Notes: generated by a model from the letters alone, not told the origin. Shown: positions 42,374 to 51,067, counted from the stretch's first letter. The stretch: 64,000 bases of DNA from Halomarina pelagica (GCF_024228315.1 NZ_CP100454.1:2976001-3040000), one strand, 5' to 3'. Translations and numbers: made by a program.

Positions 42374-43945
42374 ATGAGCCAGGAGGTCCCGCGTACCGAA
42401 CCCGACGACCCCGTCGAGGAGCTTCGGCGACGGCGCGAGGTCGCCCGACTCGGCGGGGGTCAGGAGCGCATCGACCGCCAGCACTCGAAGGGGAAGCTGA
42501 CCGCCCACGAGCGCGTCGAGTACTTCCTCGACGAGGGAACGTTCCGCGAGCTGGACGCCTTCGTCGAGCACCAGTCGACGAACTTCGACATGGCGGAGAA
42601 GCGATACCCGGGCGACGCGGTCGTGACCGGCCGCGGCGAGGTGAACGGCCGCCCGGTGTTCGTGTTCGCCCACGACTTCACCGTCCTCGGCGGGTCGGTC
42701 GGCGAGGCCGTCGCCGACAAGATCTGCAAGGCGATGGACATGGCGATGGACGCGGGCGTCCCCATCGTGGGGTTGAACGACTCCGCGGGCGCGCGCATCC
42801 AGGAGGGCGTCGACTCCCTCGTCGGCTTCGCGCGAATCTTCCGGCGCAACACGGAGGCAAGCGGCGTCGTCCCGCAGCTCTCTGCCATCATGGGCCCGTG
42901 CGCCGGCGGGGCGACCTACTCGCCCGCGCTGACGGACTTCACCGTCATGGTGGACGACACCAGCCACATGATGATCACCGGCCCGGACGTCATCGAGACG
43001 GTCACCGGCGAGCAGATCTCGAAGGACGAACTCGGCGGCGCGCGCCCGCACGCCTCGAAGAGCGGCGTCGCGCACGTCACCTGTCCCTCGGAGGAGGACG
43101 CGCTCGACGACGTCCGACACCTGCTGTCGTACCTGCCCGCGAACCACCTCGAGGACCCCCCGCGGGTCGACCCGCACGACGACCGCGACCGGCCGTGCGA
43201 CGCGCTCGACGACATCGTCCCGAACGCGCCGAAGAAGCCCTACGACGTGACGAACGTCGTGGACGAACTGACCGACCGGGGGACGTTCTTCGAGATCCAC
43301 GGCGACTACGCGCGCAACCTCGTCGTCGGCTTCGCCCGCCTCGACGGCCACTCGGTGGGGATCGTGGCGAACCAGCCGCGGGCGAACGCGGGGACGCTCG
43401 ACATCGAAGCGAGCCAGAAGGGCGCGCGGTTCGTGCGCTTCTGCGACGCGTTCAACGTCCCGATCGTGACGCTCGTGGACGTTCCCGGCTTCATGCCCGG
43501 CACCGACCAGGAGCACAACGGCATCATCAAACACGGCGCGAAGCTCATCTACGCCTACGCGGAGGCGACGGTCCCGCTGCTCACCGTCATCACGCGCAAG
43601 GCCTACGGCGGCGCGTACATCGTGATGGGGTCGAAGGAACTCGGCGCGGACGTGAACTACGCCTGGCCGGGCGCTGAGATGGCCGTCCTCGGACCGCGCG
43701 GCGCGGTGAACATCCTCTACCGCGACGAACTCGGCGCGGCCGAGGACACCGAGGCCCGCCGACAGGAGCTGATGGACGAGTACCGCGAGGAGTTCGCCAA
43801 CCCGTACAAACCGGCCCAGCGGGGCTACCTCGACGACGTCATCGAACCGGCACAGACGCGACGGCGGCTGATCGAGGACCTCGAACTGCTCGACCGGAAG
43901 CGGGCGGACCGCCCGCCGAAGGACCACGGCAACATCCCCCTGTAA
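42374..43945 (+). CDS. pccB: Acyl-CoA carboxylase, carboxyltransferase subunit (PccB-like)
   Basis: A 523-residue biotin-dependent carboxyltransferase beta subunit that moves CO2 from biotin to propionyl- or acetyl-CoA. Two crotonase-like halves: N-half with '[24 protein letters not shown]' and '[17 protein letters not shown]', C-half with '[33 protein letters not shown]'. Starts 1 nt after the phaB stop. The biotin carboxylase/carrier subunit is not in this window, so it must be encoded elsewhere. Confidence 0.93.
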   Translation: MSQEVPRTEPDDPVEELRRRREVARLGGGQERIDRQHSKGKLTAHERVEYFLDEGTFRELDAFVEHQSTNFDMAEKRYPGDAVVTGRGEVNGRPVFVFAHDFTVLGGSVGEAVADKICKAMDMAMDAGVPIVGLNDSAGARIQEGVDSLVGFARIFRRNTEASGVVPQLSAIMGPCAGGATYSPALTDFTVMVDDTSHMMITGPDVIETVTGEQISKDELGGARPHASKSGVAHVTCPSEEDALDDVRHLLSYLPANHLEDPPRVDPHDDRDRPCDALDDIVPNAPKKPYDVTNVVDELTDRGTFFEIHGDYARNLVVGFARLDGHSVGIVANQPRANAGTLDIEASQKGARFVRFCDAFNVPIVTLVDVPGFMPGTDQEHNGIIKHGAKLIYAYAEATVPLLTVITRKAYGGAYIVMGSKELGADVNYAWPGAEMAVLGPRGAVNILYRDELGAAEDTEARRQELMDEYREEFANPYKPAQRGYLDDVIEPAQTRRRLIEDLELLDRKRADRPPKDHGNIPL

Positions 43946-43947
43946 CC

Positions 43948-44271
43948 ATGTCTACGCACACCCACACCAGCGTCGAATTCGACGTCGAGACCCACAGCTG
44001 GAGCATCGACATCCGGACGGACGCCGGGGAGACGACGGTGACGATCCCGGAGACGGCCACCGACCGGGAGGCGGCGGCGCTCGCGTGCGCCGTCGGCGCG
44101 CACCTCGAGGACGAGCGCGCGGCGGCGGCCGCGCGGGACGACGGGCCTCGCTCCGCCGATCGGTGGGCGCTCGCCGGCCGCTACGGCTGTCGCAGTCGGT
44201 CCGACCTCCCGCGATCGGTGGAGCGCGGCGAGGAGTGGAAGATGGCGGGCCGGGCGCGGCGGCTGCGGTAG
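43948..44271 (+). CDS. Small PccX-like protein (107 aa)
   Basis: Begins 2 nt after the carboxyltransferase gene. An N-terminal beta-rich part ([43 protein letters not shown]) precedes a basic tail. In Haloferax mediterranei, propionyl-CoA carboxylase needs a small third subunit, PccX, encoded beside pccB. This gene has that position and size class; sequence equivalence cannot be confirmed here. Confidence 0.6.
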   Translation: MSTHTHTSVEFDVETHSWSIDIRTDAGETTVTIPETATDREAAALACAVGAHLEDERAAAAARDDGPRSADRWALAGRYGCRSRSDLPRSVERGEEWKMAGRARRLR

Positions 44272-44336
44272 CTCCCGCCCGTCGCTGCCAACACTTATCA
44301 CGATACGAACTGCATCACCGCCTCGCGAAGAACACC

Positions 44337-44402
44337 ATGAGCGATCGGAAGACGACACCGAACCGAGACGCACCGTCTCCCTCTCCCGGAGGAGAACCAT
44401 GA
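44337..44402 (+). CDS. Tiny ORF in overlap chain (21 aa)
   Basis: MSDRKTTPNRDAPSPSPGGEP then TGA overlapping the next ATG (ATGA). A TATA-like ACTTATCACGAT lies at about 44293. Could be a leader peptide or a chance frame; the exact overlaps argue for the former. Confidence 0.3.
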   Translation: MSDRKTTPNRDAPSPSPGGEP

Positions 44403-44467
44403 TCCGCGTGACAGTCCTCGCCTCCGACGGTACGCCGTCGCGAGAGGCGGCGGGGGGTCGGCGATGA
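44399..44467 (+). CDS. Tiny ORF in overlap chain (22 aa)
   Basis: Starts in the stop of the previous ORF and ends in the start of the ketothiolase gene, both as ATGA. GGAGGAGA just before 44399 is a strong Shine-Dalgarno. It may couple ribosomes into the ketothiolase gene. Confidence 0.35.
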   Translation: MIRVTVLASDGTPSREAAGGRR

Positions 44468-45618
44468 GCGACGTAGCCCTCATCGGTGCGTCGATGACCC
44501 AGTTCGGCCAGCGCGAGGAGTGGGTCCTCGAACTCCTCTCGCAGGCCGGCAAGGCGTGTCTCGACGACGCCGGGGTCGCCCCGCACGACCTCGACCACGT
44601 CTACGTCTCGAACATGGCGAGCGGCGAGTTCGAGGGGCAGACGGGGGTCATGAACGCCCTCGCGCACGACCTCGGCGCGCTCCCGGCGTACACCCAGCGC
44701 GTGGATCAGACCTCCTCCTCCGGCGGCGCGGGGATGTACGCGGCCTGGCAGTCGGTCGCGAGCGGGGCGAGCGACATGACGCTGCTCGTCGGCGGGGAGA
44801 AGATGACCCACCGGTCGACCGGCGAGGCGACCGACGTCATCGCCTCGATCACCCACCCCGTCGAGTACAAGCAGGGCGTCACCCTGCCGAGCTTCGCGGG
44901 GCTGACCGCACGCCTCTACCTGGACACGTACGACGCGCCGCGCGAGAGCCTGGCGAAGGTCGCCGTGAAGAACCACAGAAACGGCGTGGACAACCCCCAC
45001 GCGCAGTTCCGGAAGGAGGTCGACCTCGAGACCGTCCTCGACTCACCGATCGTGGCCGACCCCCTCCGGCTGTACGACTTCTGTCCCATCACCGACGGGA
45101 GCGCGGCGCTGCTGTTCTGCCCCGTCGAGGTGGCCGAGGAGTACACCGACGACTACGTCCGGATCGCGGGGATCGGCGGCGCGACGGACACGCACGTCGT
45201 CCACGAGCGCGCCGACCCGACCACCATGGGCGGCGTCGTCGACAGCGGCGAGATCGCCTACGAGATGTCGGGCTACGGGCCGGAGGACGTCGACGTGGCG
45301 GAACTCCACGACATGTTCACCATCCTCGAGTTCCTCCAGAGCGAGGACCTCGGCTTCTTCGAGAAGGGCCACGCGTGGGAGGCCGTAGAGGAGGGCGTCA
45401 CCGAGCGCGACGGCGACCTCCCGATCAACACCTCTGGCGGCCTGAAGTCGAAGGGCCACCCCCTCGGCGCGAGCGGCGTGGCCCAGGGCTACGAGATCTA
45501 CCAGCAACTCCTCGGCGAGGCCGGCCCCCGGCAGGTCGACGCCGAGGTCGGCCTCTGCTGTAACGTGGGTGGGTTCGGCAACTGCGTCATCACCACGATC
45601 ATGGAGGTGGCGGGATGA
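44464..45618 (+). CDS. Beta-ketothiolase catalytic subunit
   Basis: 384-residue thiolase of the archaeal SCP2-like type. Where the acyl-binding cysteine normally sits (xxCxSG) this protein has QTSSSGG, with Ser84 in the cysteine position. The second-half motifs are present: 'GGLKSKGHPLGASG' (His) and 'LCCNVGGFGN'. I recall Haloferax mediterranei PhaA/BktB alpha subunits as having a Ser-His-His rather than Cys-His-Cys triad. Works with the downstream OB-fold protein (ATGA overlap). Confidence 0.85.
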   Translation: MSDVALIGASMTQFGQREEWVLELLSQAGKACLDDAGVAPHDLDHVYVSNMASGEFEGQTGVMNALAHDLGALPAYTQRVDQTSSSGGAGMYAAWQSVASGASDMTLLVGGEKMTHRSTGEATDVIASITHPVEYKQGVTLPSFAGLTARLYLDTYDAPRESLAKVAVKNHRNGVDNPHAQFRKEVDLETVLDSPIVADPLRLYDFCPITDGSAALLFCPVEVAEEYTDDYVRIAGIGGATDTHVVHERADPTTMGGVVDSGEIAYEMSGYGPEDVDVAELHDMFTILEFLQSEDLGFFEKGHAWEAVEEGVTERDGDLPINTSGGLKSKGHPLGASGVAQGYEIYQQLLGEAGPRQVDAEVGLCCNVGGFGNCVITTIMEVAG

Positions 45619-45977
45619 CGATGGAGGCGACTCGCTACGCCGACGGCAGCATCAGCTACCCGAGTCACCCCGTCGGCCCCGACGGCAGCGAGCCGGTCGA
45701 GACGGTCGACCTGAGCGAGTACACCGCGACGGTCGTCACGTGGACGACGAGCACCGCCACCCCGCCGGGCGTACGCGCGCCCAATCACCTCGCGATCGTC
45801 GAGTTCGACGTGGACGGCGAACCCGTCCGCGCGCTCGGCCAGCTCACCACCGACGAGGTGGACATCGGCGACGAGGTCCGGCCGGTGTACGTCGAGGAAC
45901 TGCGCGAACCGGGCGCGGGGATCCGCGAGCCGGCGAGCCAGGCGTGGGACGGCTACCGGTTCGAGCCCGTGCAGTAG
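45615..45977 (+). CDS. Beta-ketothiolase OB-fold subunit (DUF35-like)
   Basis: 120 residues with the OB-fold signature of thiolase partners: 'TATVVTWTTSTATPPGVRAPNHLAIVEFDVDGEPVRALGQLT' and 'IGDEVRPVYVEELRE'. The N-terminal zinc-ribbon cysteines of many DUF35 proteins are absent. In haloarchaea the two-subunit ketothiolase needs this protein. Translationally coupled to the catalytic subunit; last gene of the cluster, convergent with the next. Confidence 0.85.
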   Translation: MTMEATRYADGSISYPSHPVGPDGSEPVETVDLSEYTATVVTWTTSTATPPGVRAPNHLAIVEFDVDGEPVRALGQLTTDEVDIGDEVRPVYVEELREPGAGIREPASQAWDGYRFEPVQ

Positions 45978-46014
45978 CGCGTTCCCGGAGGGGCTCCGAG
46001 CGCGACGGGGGCGG

Positions 46015-46791
46015 TCAGCCCCCGTCGCCGTCGTCTCGCGGACGCCGTCCGCTCGACCGGTTCGAGTCGTCCCCGGACGCATCGTCGTCCTCGTCCGGAC
46101 GGACGTCCCGCCTGATCGCGTCGAGTTCGGCGTCCACGTCGACCTCGGACGCGGCGGACGCCTCCCCGTCGGTCTCGTCCTCGTCGTCCGCCGTCTCGTC
46201 GGTCACGGCGATGGAGATCGGGTCGGTCGAGTCGCGTCGCGGTCGTCGGTCGCGGCCACGGTCGCGATCGCGGTAGGCCCGCGCGGTGCGAGCGTCCCGG
46301 TCGATCGTGCGCCCGGCGATCGCGTCGTCGATCTCCCGGCGGAGCGCGCGCGCGTCATCGAACAGGGTGCGGGCGTTCTCGTCGGTGGGCCGTCCCTCGA
46401 AGGCGTCCTGCAGGTCGTCGAGGACGGCGTCGACGCCATCGAGCGCGCGTCGGCCGGCCGTCGCGACGCGCTCGTTCTCGCGGTCGGTCGCGGGGAGCCC
46501 CCGCCCGCCGGCCAGTCGGAGCACGCCGCGCAGGAGTTCGAGCGCGCGGACGTTCGCCTCCAGAAAGGCGATAAGCGTCGGGATGGTGTACTCCTCCGTG
46601 AAGCGCACGAACTCGCCGGGACGCGGTGGCGTCGGACGCCGCGGCATAGGATCGCGGGCCGGAACCCCGCGATCAGCGCGTCGCGTCCGTCGCTCGGTCG
46701 CGTCCTCCGCGTCGAGTTCCTCGCGGAGGGCGTCGAGCGTGTCCGCGAGGTCGTCGAGAAGCGCGAGGAGGTCGTCCTCTGGGTCGCTCAT
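46015..46791 (-). CDS. DUF7547-like coiled-coil protein
   Basis: 258 residues from ATG at 46791. Helical N-terminus (DDLLALLDDLADTLDALREELDAE), a central 'RFTEEYTIPTLIAFLEANVRALELLRGVLRL' helix pair, then a long acidic, Arg-rich disordered tail. Widespread in haloarchaea with no known role. The central helices resemble membrane-peripheral scaffolds. Divergent from the DUF7504 gene. Confidence 0.7.
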   Translation of the reverse strand: MSDPEDDLLALLDDLADTLDALREELDAEDATERRTRRADRGVPARDPMPRRPTPPRPGEFVRFTEEYTIPTLIAFLEANVRALELLRGVLRLAGGRGLPATDRENERVATAGRRALDGVDAVLDDLQDAFEGRPTDENARTLFDDARALRREIDDAIAGRTIDRDARTARAYRDRDRGRDRRPRRDSTDPISIAVTDETADDEDETDGEASAASEVDVDAELDAIRRDVRPDEDDDASGDDSNRSSGRRPRDDGDGG

Positions 46792-46917
46792 GGGTGACGT
46801 TGGTCGCCGCTCGGCAAACCTGTGTCGACCCGCGGCGTCGTGTAATGCGGTGCGAGTGTCCGGAACCATGCCAGAAGGCTTATTATATCCTCCCTGCGAA
46901 TATACGAAAGAATAGGT

Positions 46918-47604
46918 ATGACAACGGAGACCGGGGCAGGTGCGTTTGCACAGGCGCTCGCAGCGATGAAGCGCCGCGGGAGCAGTCTGCTCGTCGTCGG
47001 TTCGGCCTGCGGCCGGTCGCACCTCCTGGCGTGTCGACGGCTCCTCGGCGAGGACGGGGACGGGGAACGGCGGCGGGTGGTCGTACTCACCGACGGGACG
47101 GCCGACCTGGACGCGCGCGTTCCGTCGGACAGCCGCGAGACGGGGACGTTCGAACTCTTCGACCGGCGTCCGGCGGTGCGCAGTGCGGCGGCCGCGACCC
47201 CCACCGCACCGGGGCTTCCGGCGACCCTCGGGACGCTCGAAGCGGAGGTACGCGAGTCGATCGACGAGTTCGACGCCGCGACGGGCGGACTCGATCCCGC
47301 GGAGTTGCGCGTGTGCGTCGACTCGCTCCGTCCCCTGCTCGAGCGGTACGACGAGGAGGACGTGGTGTCGTTCGTCGAGAGTACGGTCGACGCAACGCTC
47401 GAGGTGGGCGGGATGTGTCACGTCCACCTCCCCGTCGACGCGAACAACTCGGTGGTCGAACGCCTCGAACCGCTGTTCGACGCCACCATCGAACTGCGCG
47501 AACTACACGTCCCTCCCACCGACGGCGAGGAACCGCGCACGGCGACGGAACAGTGCTGGCACCTCCACGAGGCGGACGTCACCACCGACTGGCTTCCGCT
47601 CTAG
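46918..47604 (+). CDS. DUF7504-like RecA-superfamily protein
   Basis: 228 residues. The N-terminus (GSSLLVVGSACGRSHLLACRRLLG) resembles a P-loop without the canonical GKT, as in the DUF7504/DUF835-type haloarchaeal family linked to signal transduction. A core strand 'RRVVVLTDGTAD' follows and the C-terminal part has 'MCHVHLPVDANNSVVERLEPLFDATIELRE'. Promoter TTATTATAT at about 46879. Function unknown; a cytoplasmic regulatory ATPase-like role is inferred. Confidence 0.75.
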   Translation: MTTETGAGAFAQALAAMKRRGSSLLVVGSACGRSHLLACRRLLGEDGDGERRRVVVLTDGTADLDARVPSDSRETGTFELFDRRPAVRSAAAATPTAPGLPATLGTLEAEVRESIDEFDAATGGLDPAELRVCVDSLRPLLERYDEEDVVSFVESTVDATLEVGGMCHVHLPVDANNSVVERLEPLFDATIELRELHVPPTDGEEPRTATEQCWHLHEADVTTDWLPL

Positions 47605-47626
47605 GCCGACCAAAATCTTTTAGTCT

Positions 47627-47640
47627 TTAGGCACACCTAA
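47627..47640. promoter_or_regulatory. Iron-box palindrome 4
   Basis: TTAGG-CACA-CCTAA, the same arms and spacer as the siderophore promoter boxes. It lies 9-22 nt before the ATG at 47649 and just after a TATA-like element (ATCTTTTAG, 47616-47624), so a bound repressor would cover the transcription start. Confidence 0.75.
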
Positions 47641-47648
47641 TCCGATCG

Positions 47649-47792
47649 ATGGCAGCACCGGCATCGCGCTCGGAATCAGTCGATCGATACGTGACGGCGC
47701 ACTGTACCTCCCCCGAACGGACGGTCTTCACCGAATCGAAAAACCCGGACGGGTGGATTGCGACCGACCTGATCGTCGACGTGGAACGGTAA
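47649..47792 (+). CDS. Small iron-box-controlled protein (47 aa, DUF7331-like)
   Basis: 47 residues; the C-terminal half reads 'TVFTESKNPDGWIATDLIVDVER', close to small haloarchaeal proteins grouped as DUF7331. Too short for a signal or membrane segment. The only gene behind iron box 4, with leaderless spacing, so it should be made under iron limitation. A small iron-sparing regulator or adaptor is possible; function unknown. Confidence 0.65.
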   Translation: MAAPASRSESVDRYVTAHCTSPERTVFTESKNPDGWIATDLIVDVER

Positions 47793-47952
47793 CCGTCCCC
47801 CTCTCTCCCGGCCAGTCCCTCTCTTCCTCCTCCGGAGCGCTCGCGGCGCTCGCGAGCGCGTATCGGTGTCGTCCGCCCCTGACGCGCCTCGCGATCGGTG
47901 TCGCTCGCGCTCGGCGAGCGGTCGATAAAAGAACGGGGGTGAACGCGAGGCG

Positions 47953-48501
47953 TTAGTGCGTCGCTTCCTCGAGCACCAGCGTGTCGTCCTCGAGGTAGTG
48001 TTCGATGTGGTGGGCGTCCTCCTCGAGGCCGACCAGGATCTCGCGGAGTCGCTCCTCGGTCGTGTAGTCGCCGAGGTTGTTGGTGAGTTCGATGTGGTCG
48101 CGCATCGACTCGATGATGTCCCCGTAGATCGCCAGGTCGTTCTCGAGGGAGGTGCGGATGTCGTAGACGTCCTCGCCCTCGAACTCGACGGTGGCGCGCT
48201 CCTCCTGGTTGGACGGTCCCGCGATCGGGACGCCGCCCAGCGCCTGCGCGCGCTCCGCGATCACGTCGGCACCCTCCTCGACGGTCTCGTAGGCCTCCTC
48301 GAGGAACAGGTGCATGTCGAGGAACTCCGCCCCTTCGACGTTCCAGTGGTGCTTCTTGAGCTGGTGATAGAGGACGTACGCGTTCGCGAGGTCCGTGTTG
48401 AGCGCGTCGATGATCTGCTCCGAACGGTCCTTGTCGATGCGCAGCGCGTTCTCCTCCACCTCGTCCGCCGGCTGTCGTATCGCTTCCTTCTGGGTGCTCA
48501 T
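47953..48501 (-). CDS. dpsA: DNA-protecting ferritin-like protein DpsA
   Basis: 182 residues from ATG at 48501. Dps-family dodecamer that oxidises and stores iron. Ferroxidase/interface residues visible in 'HHWNVEGAEFLDMHLFLEEAYE', plus 'ERAQALGGVPIAGP' and 'GDIIESMRDHIELTNNLGDYTT' motifs of halobacterial DpsA. TATA-like GGTTTAAGTGG at about 48526-48536 with a short leader. A TTTTGG-N4-CCAAAA palindrome lies further upstream, consistent with iron-dependent control. Confidence 0.95.
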   Translation of the reverse strand: MSTQKEAIRQPADEVEENALRIDKDRSEQIIDALNTDLANAYVLYHQLKKHHWNVEGAEFLDMHLFLEEAYETVEEGADVIAERAQALGGVPIAGPSNQEERATVEFEGEDVYDIRTSLENDLAIYGDIIESMRDHIELTNNLGDYTTEERLREILVGLEEDAHHIEHYLEDDTLVLEEATH

Positions 48502-48556
48502 CTCGGTTCTAGCCTCGCGCGCGTCCCACTTAAACCTTGCCGTCGGGAGAAGATTA

Positions 48557-48572
48557 TTTTGGGAAGCCAAAA
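48557..48572. promoter_or_regulatory. Palindrome upstream of dpsA
   Basis: TTTTGG-GAAG-CCAAAA, same N4 spacing as the iron boxes but arms TTTTGG instead of TTTTAGG. It lies upstream of the TATA box, an activator-like position. TCTCGAAAAC and GTTCGAGAAAACC repeats lie nearby (48580-48615). Confidence 0.5.
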
Positions 48573-48874
48573 ACAGCTTTCTCGAAAACGCACATCCTTG
48601 CTCGTTCGAGAAAACCCTGGCCCGATCTGGGAAGCGGAGTCCGGCCGCTCAGGGTCGAACTCGCGGTCGAGCGCATCGGGCATACGCCCCGTTCGTCGTA
48701 CCGAACCAAGAATCAGCGCCGTGGCGACCCGCCGCGTCGCGGTCACCCGGCGTGCTGCCGTCGCCGATCGCCGCGCCCACCGGGTCGGCCGGTCGTCGCC
48801 CGCCCGCCCGTCACTGTTCGCCGGTTATCGCCCGCCCGTCAGTCCCACACGCCCGTCACCGCCCGTCACCGCCG

Positions 48875-49465
48875 TCACCGCTCGCCGGTCGCCACCTGCT
48901 CGCCGTGGTGCGTCACGACGACGCGCTGTGGGACCTCCCCGCCGAACGTGAACGACGCCTGGTACTCGATGTCGACGATGCACTGGCTACAGGTCGCGTT
49001 CTTCATCTGCTCGGGGACGTACGTCTGAACGGGCACGGTGAGCGTCCCGCCTTCGAGGCTGACGTCGCCGAGGCGGGCGCTGTGGCAGGCGTTCTTACCG
49101 CTTATGACGCCCGTCACCTTCACCTGGTCGCCGCCGGGGAACGTCACGGAGGCGCTCTCCTTCCCCTGGCCGCAGTTCGACGACTGCGCCTGGAACTGCT
49201 CTCCGGTGATCGAGGAGGCTCCCCCGTCGGTGGCGTTCGTGTCGTTCGTCGCGTTCGTCGCGTTCGTGTCGTTCGTGCCGTTCGTCCCGTTACCGCCGGT
49301 TCCGTTCGTGTCGTTCGTGCCGTTCGTCGCGTTCGTGTCATCTGTCCCATTCGAGCCCGTTCCGTTCTCGTCGTTATCTCCGCCGGAGTCGTCCCCGCCG
49401 AGGCATCCGGTGAGCGCGACCGTCAGGCCGCCCGCAACCGCGCCGAGGACCGTTCGTCGGTTCAT
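48875..49465 (-). CDS. Lipoprotein with N-glycosylation sequon array
   Basis: 196 residues; TAT-like signal and lipobox (LTGC, Cys21). Residues 34-79 are a stalk of 13 N-x-T sequons (NGT, NAT, NDT), then a globular C-terminal domain with four cysteines (SNCGQG, KNACHS, CSQC) that could bind metal or form disulfides. Archaeal N-glycosylation acts on such sequons outside the membrane, so this looks like a glycosylated stalk holding a small domain. Function of the domain unknown. Confidence 0.8.
   Translation of the reverse strand: MNRRTVLGAVAGGLTVALTGCLGGDDSGGDNDENGTGSNGTDDTNATNGTNDTNGTGGNGTNGTNDTNATNATNDTNATDGGASSITGEQFQAQSSNCGQGKESASVTFPGGDQVKVTGVISGKNACHSARLGDVSLEGGTLTVPVQTYVPEQMKNATCSQCIVDIEYQASFTFGGEVPQRVVVTHHGEQVATGER
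49229..49366 (-). repeat. Low-complexity coding repeat (NxT array)
   Basis: Nine-base-like units (GTTCGTGTC and relatives on the plus strand) encode the sequon stalk. Repeats of this type change length easily by slippage. Confidence 0.75.
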
Positions 49466-49618
49466 ACCGCGCGGTCAACGTCCAGCATAAAACCCCTTGC
49501 GGCGGATCAAACGGTCGTTGTATGCTATCGACTGCGGGCCCGCATCCCTCGTCGTACAGCGGGCGCTGCCGACGGCCCGTCCGTTACGGCTATGTCGCTG
49601 GCGGTCGCCGGACGGCCC

Positions 49619-50098
49619 ATGCACCCGCGCGCCGAGGAGTTCAGGAACTGCGCCCGAGAGCGACACGGCTTCGATCCGGAGGTTCACGAGTTCGAGGACG
49701 GAACGAAGACCGCGGCGGACGCCGCGAGGGCGGTCGGCTGCGACGTCGCGCAGATCGCGAGCGCCATCGCCGTTCGCGCGGGCGACGACCTCGTCGTCTG
49801 CGTGACGAGCGGCGCGAACCGCGTCGACATGGAGAAGGTCGCGGCCCTCCGGAGCGCGGACCCGTCGGCGACCGGGATGGCCGACCCCGACGCCATTCGG
49901 GAGACGCTCGGGTGGTCCATCGGCGGGGTCCCACCGTTCTGTCACGACGAGGCGGTCCCCGTCTACCTGGACGAGACGCTCGTCGATCACGGGACGGTGT
50001 GGGCCGCGGCGGGGACGCCCGACGCGGTCTTCCCGATCGCTCCCGAGACGCTCCGGGAGCTAGCGGACGCGGCGGTCGTCGACCTGGCGGAGGAGTGA
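49619..50098 (+). CDS. YbaK/EbsC-family deacylase
   Basis: 159 residues (ATG at 49619; ATG at 49592 also open). Aminoacyl-tRNA deacylase family of YbaK/ProX type: 'CDVAQIASAIAVRAGDDLVVCVTSGANRVDMEKVAAL' and 'ETLGWSIGGVPPFCHDEAVPVYLDETL', with the family GGVPP loop. Expected to hydrolyse mischarged Cys/Ala-tRNA. Its last 39 nt overlap the 3' end of the zinc permease gene on the other strand. Confidence 0.9.
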   Translation: MHPRAEEFRNCARERHGFDPEVHEFEDGTKTAADAARAVGCDVAQIASAIAVRAGDDLVVCVTSGANRVDMEKVAALRSADPSATGMADPDAIRETLGWSIGGVPPFCHDEAVPVYLDETLVDHGTVWAAAGTPDAVFPIAPETLRELADAAVVDLAEE

Positions 50099-51067
50099 GG
50101 TCGCCCGTTCGGGGACGCCGATCCAGGCGGCGGCCGCGGCGACCGCGAACACCCCGATGGCGACGAGGACGATGATGCCGCTCTCCTGGAGGCCGAAGTA
50201 GTACGAGACGACGATGCCCGAGACGACGGCGAGTTCGGCGGCGACGACCGAGAGGGCGAGCGACTGGCGGAAGCTCGTCGCGACCTGCGCCGCCGCGGCG
50301 ACCGGGACGACGAGCATCCCCGCGACGAGGATGACGCCCATGATCTGCATCGCGGCGACGACGACGAGCGCGGTGAGAACGACCAGCAGGCGCTCGTGGC
50401 GGCGGACGTTCACGCCCGCGACGCGCGCCGCCGTCTCGTCGAACGTGAGATAGACGAGCGGTCGGTAGGCGATCGCGACCGCGGCGACCACGATCAGCGT
50501 GAGGACGACCAGCAGGCCGACGTTCGCGCGGGTGACGAGCGAGAGGCTTCCGAAGAGGTAGTCGGTGACGCCGACCGAGAGGCCGCCGCTGTCGAGGCTC
50601 ATCAGGACGGTCCCGAGCGCGAACCCGCCCGACAGGACGATCGCCATCGCCACGTCGCCGTAGGCGTCCGTGTACTCCGCGATGGCCTGCACGAGCAGCG
50701 CCGAGAGGACCGCGACGACGAGCGCGGCGGCGTAGGGCGAGACGGGCGCGTCGAGGCTCGCGCCCAGGAACAGGCCGACGGCGACGCCCGCGAACGCCGT
50801 GTGCGCGAGCGTGTCGCCGATGAACGCCAGCCGCCGGTGGACGAGAAACGTCCCGACGAGCGGCGCGACGACGCCGACGCAGAGGCCCGCGAGCAGCGCC
50901 TGCTGCATGTAGCCCGCGCAGAAGATGTCGCCGCCGATCGCGACGCGGCCGGCGGCGCACGACGCCCCGCCGAACAGCGACAGCGCCCGGTCGAACAGCG
51001 TCTCCAGGGGACCGACGACGGCGACGGTGACGACGACGAGCGCCGCGAGGAGCGTCGACGCAGTCAC
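50060..51067 (-). CDS. znuB: Metal ABC transporter permease (ZnuB-like)
   Basis: 335 residues from the GTG at 51067, which overlaps the ATPase stop (GTGA). About eight hydrophobic helices; 'RRLAFIGDTLAHTAFAGVAVGL' and 'AMQIMGVILVAGMLVVPVAAA' are the family signatures of zinc/manganese ABC permeases. Third gene of the znuA-C-B operon. Confidence 0.92.
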   Translation of the reverse strand: MTASTLLAALVVVTVAVVGPLETLFDRALSLFGGASCAAGRVAIGGDIFCAGYMQQALLAGLCVGVVAPLVGTFLVHRRLAFIGDTLAHTAFAGVAVGLFLGASLDAPVSPYAAALVVAVLSALLVQAIAEYTDAYGDVAMAIVLSGGFALGTVLMSLDSGGLSVGVTDYLFGSLSLVTRANVGLLVVLTLIVVAAVAIAYRPLVYLTFDETAARVAGVNVRRHERLLVVLTALVVVAAMQIMGVILVAGMLVVPVAAAAQVATSFRQSLALSVVAAELAVVSGIVVSYYFGLQESGIIVLVAIGVFAVAAAAAWIGVPERATSLLRQVDDRRVR

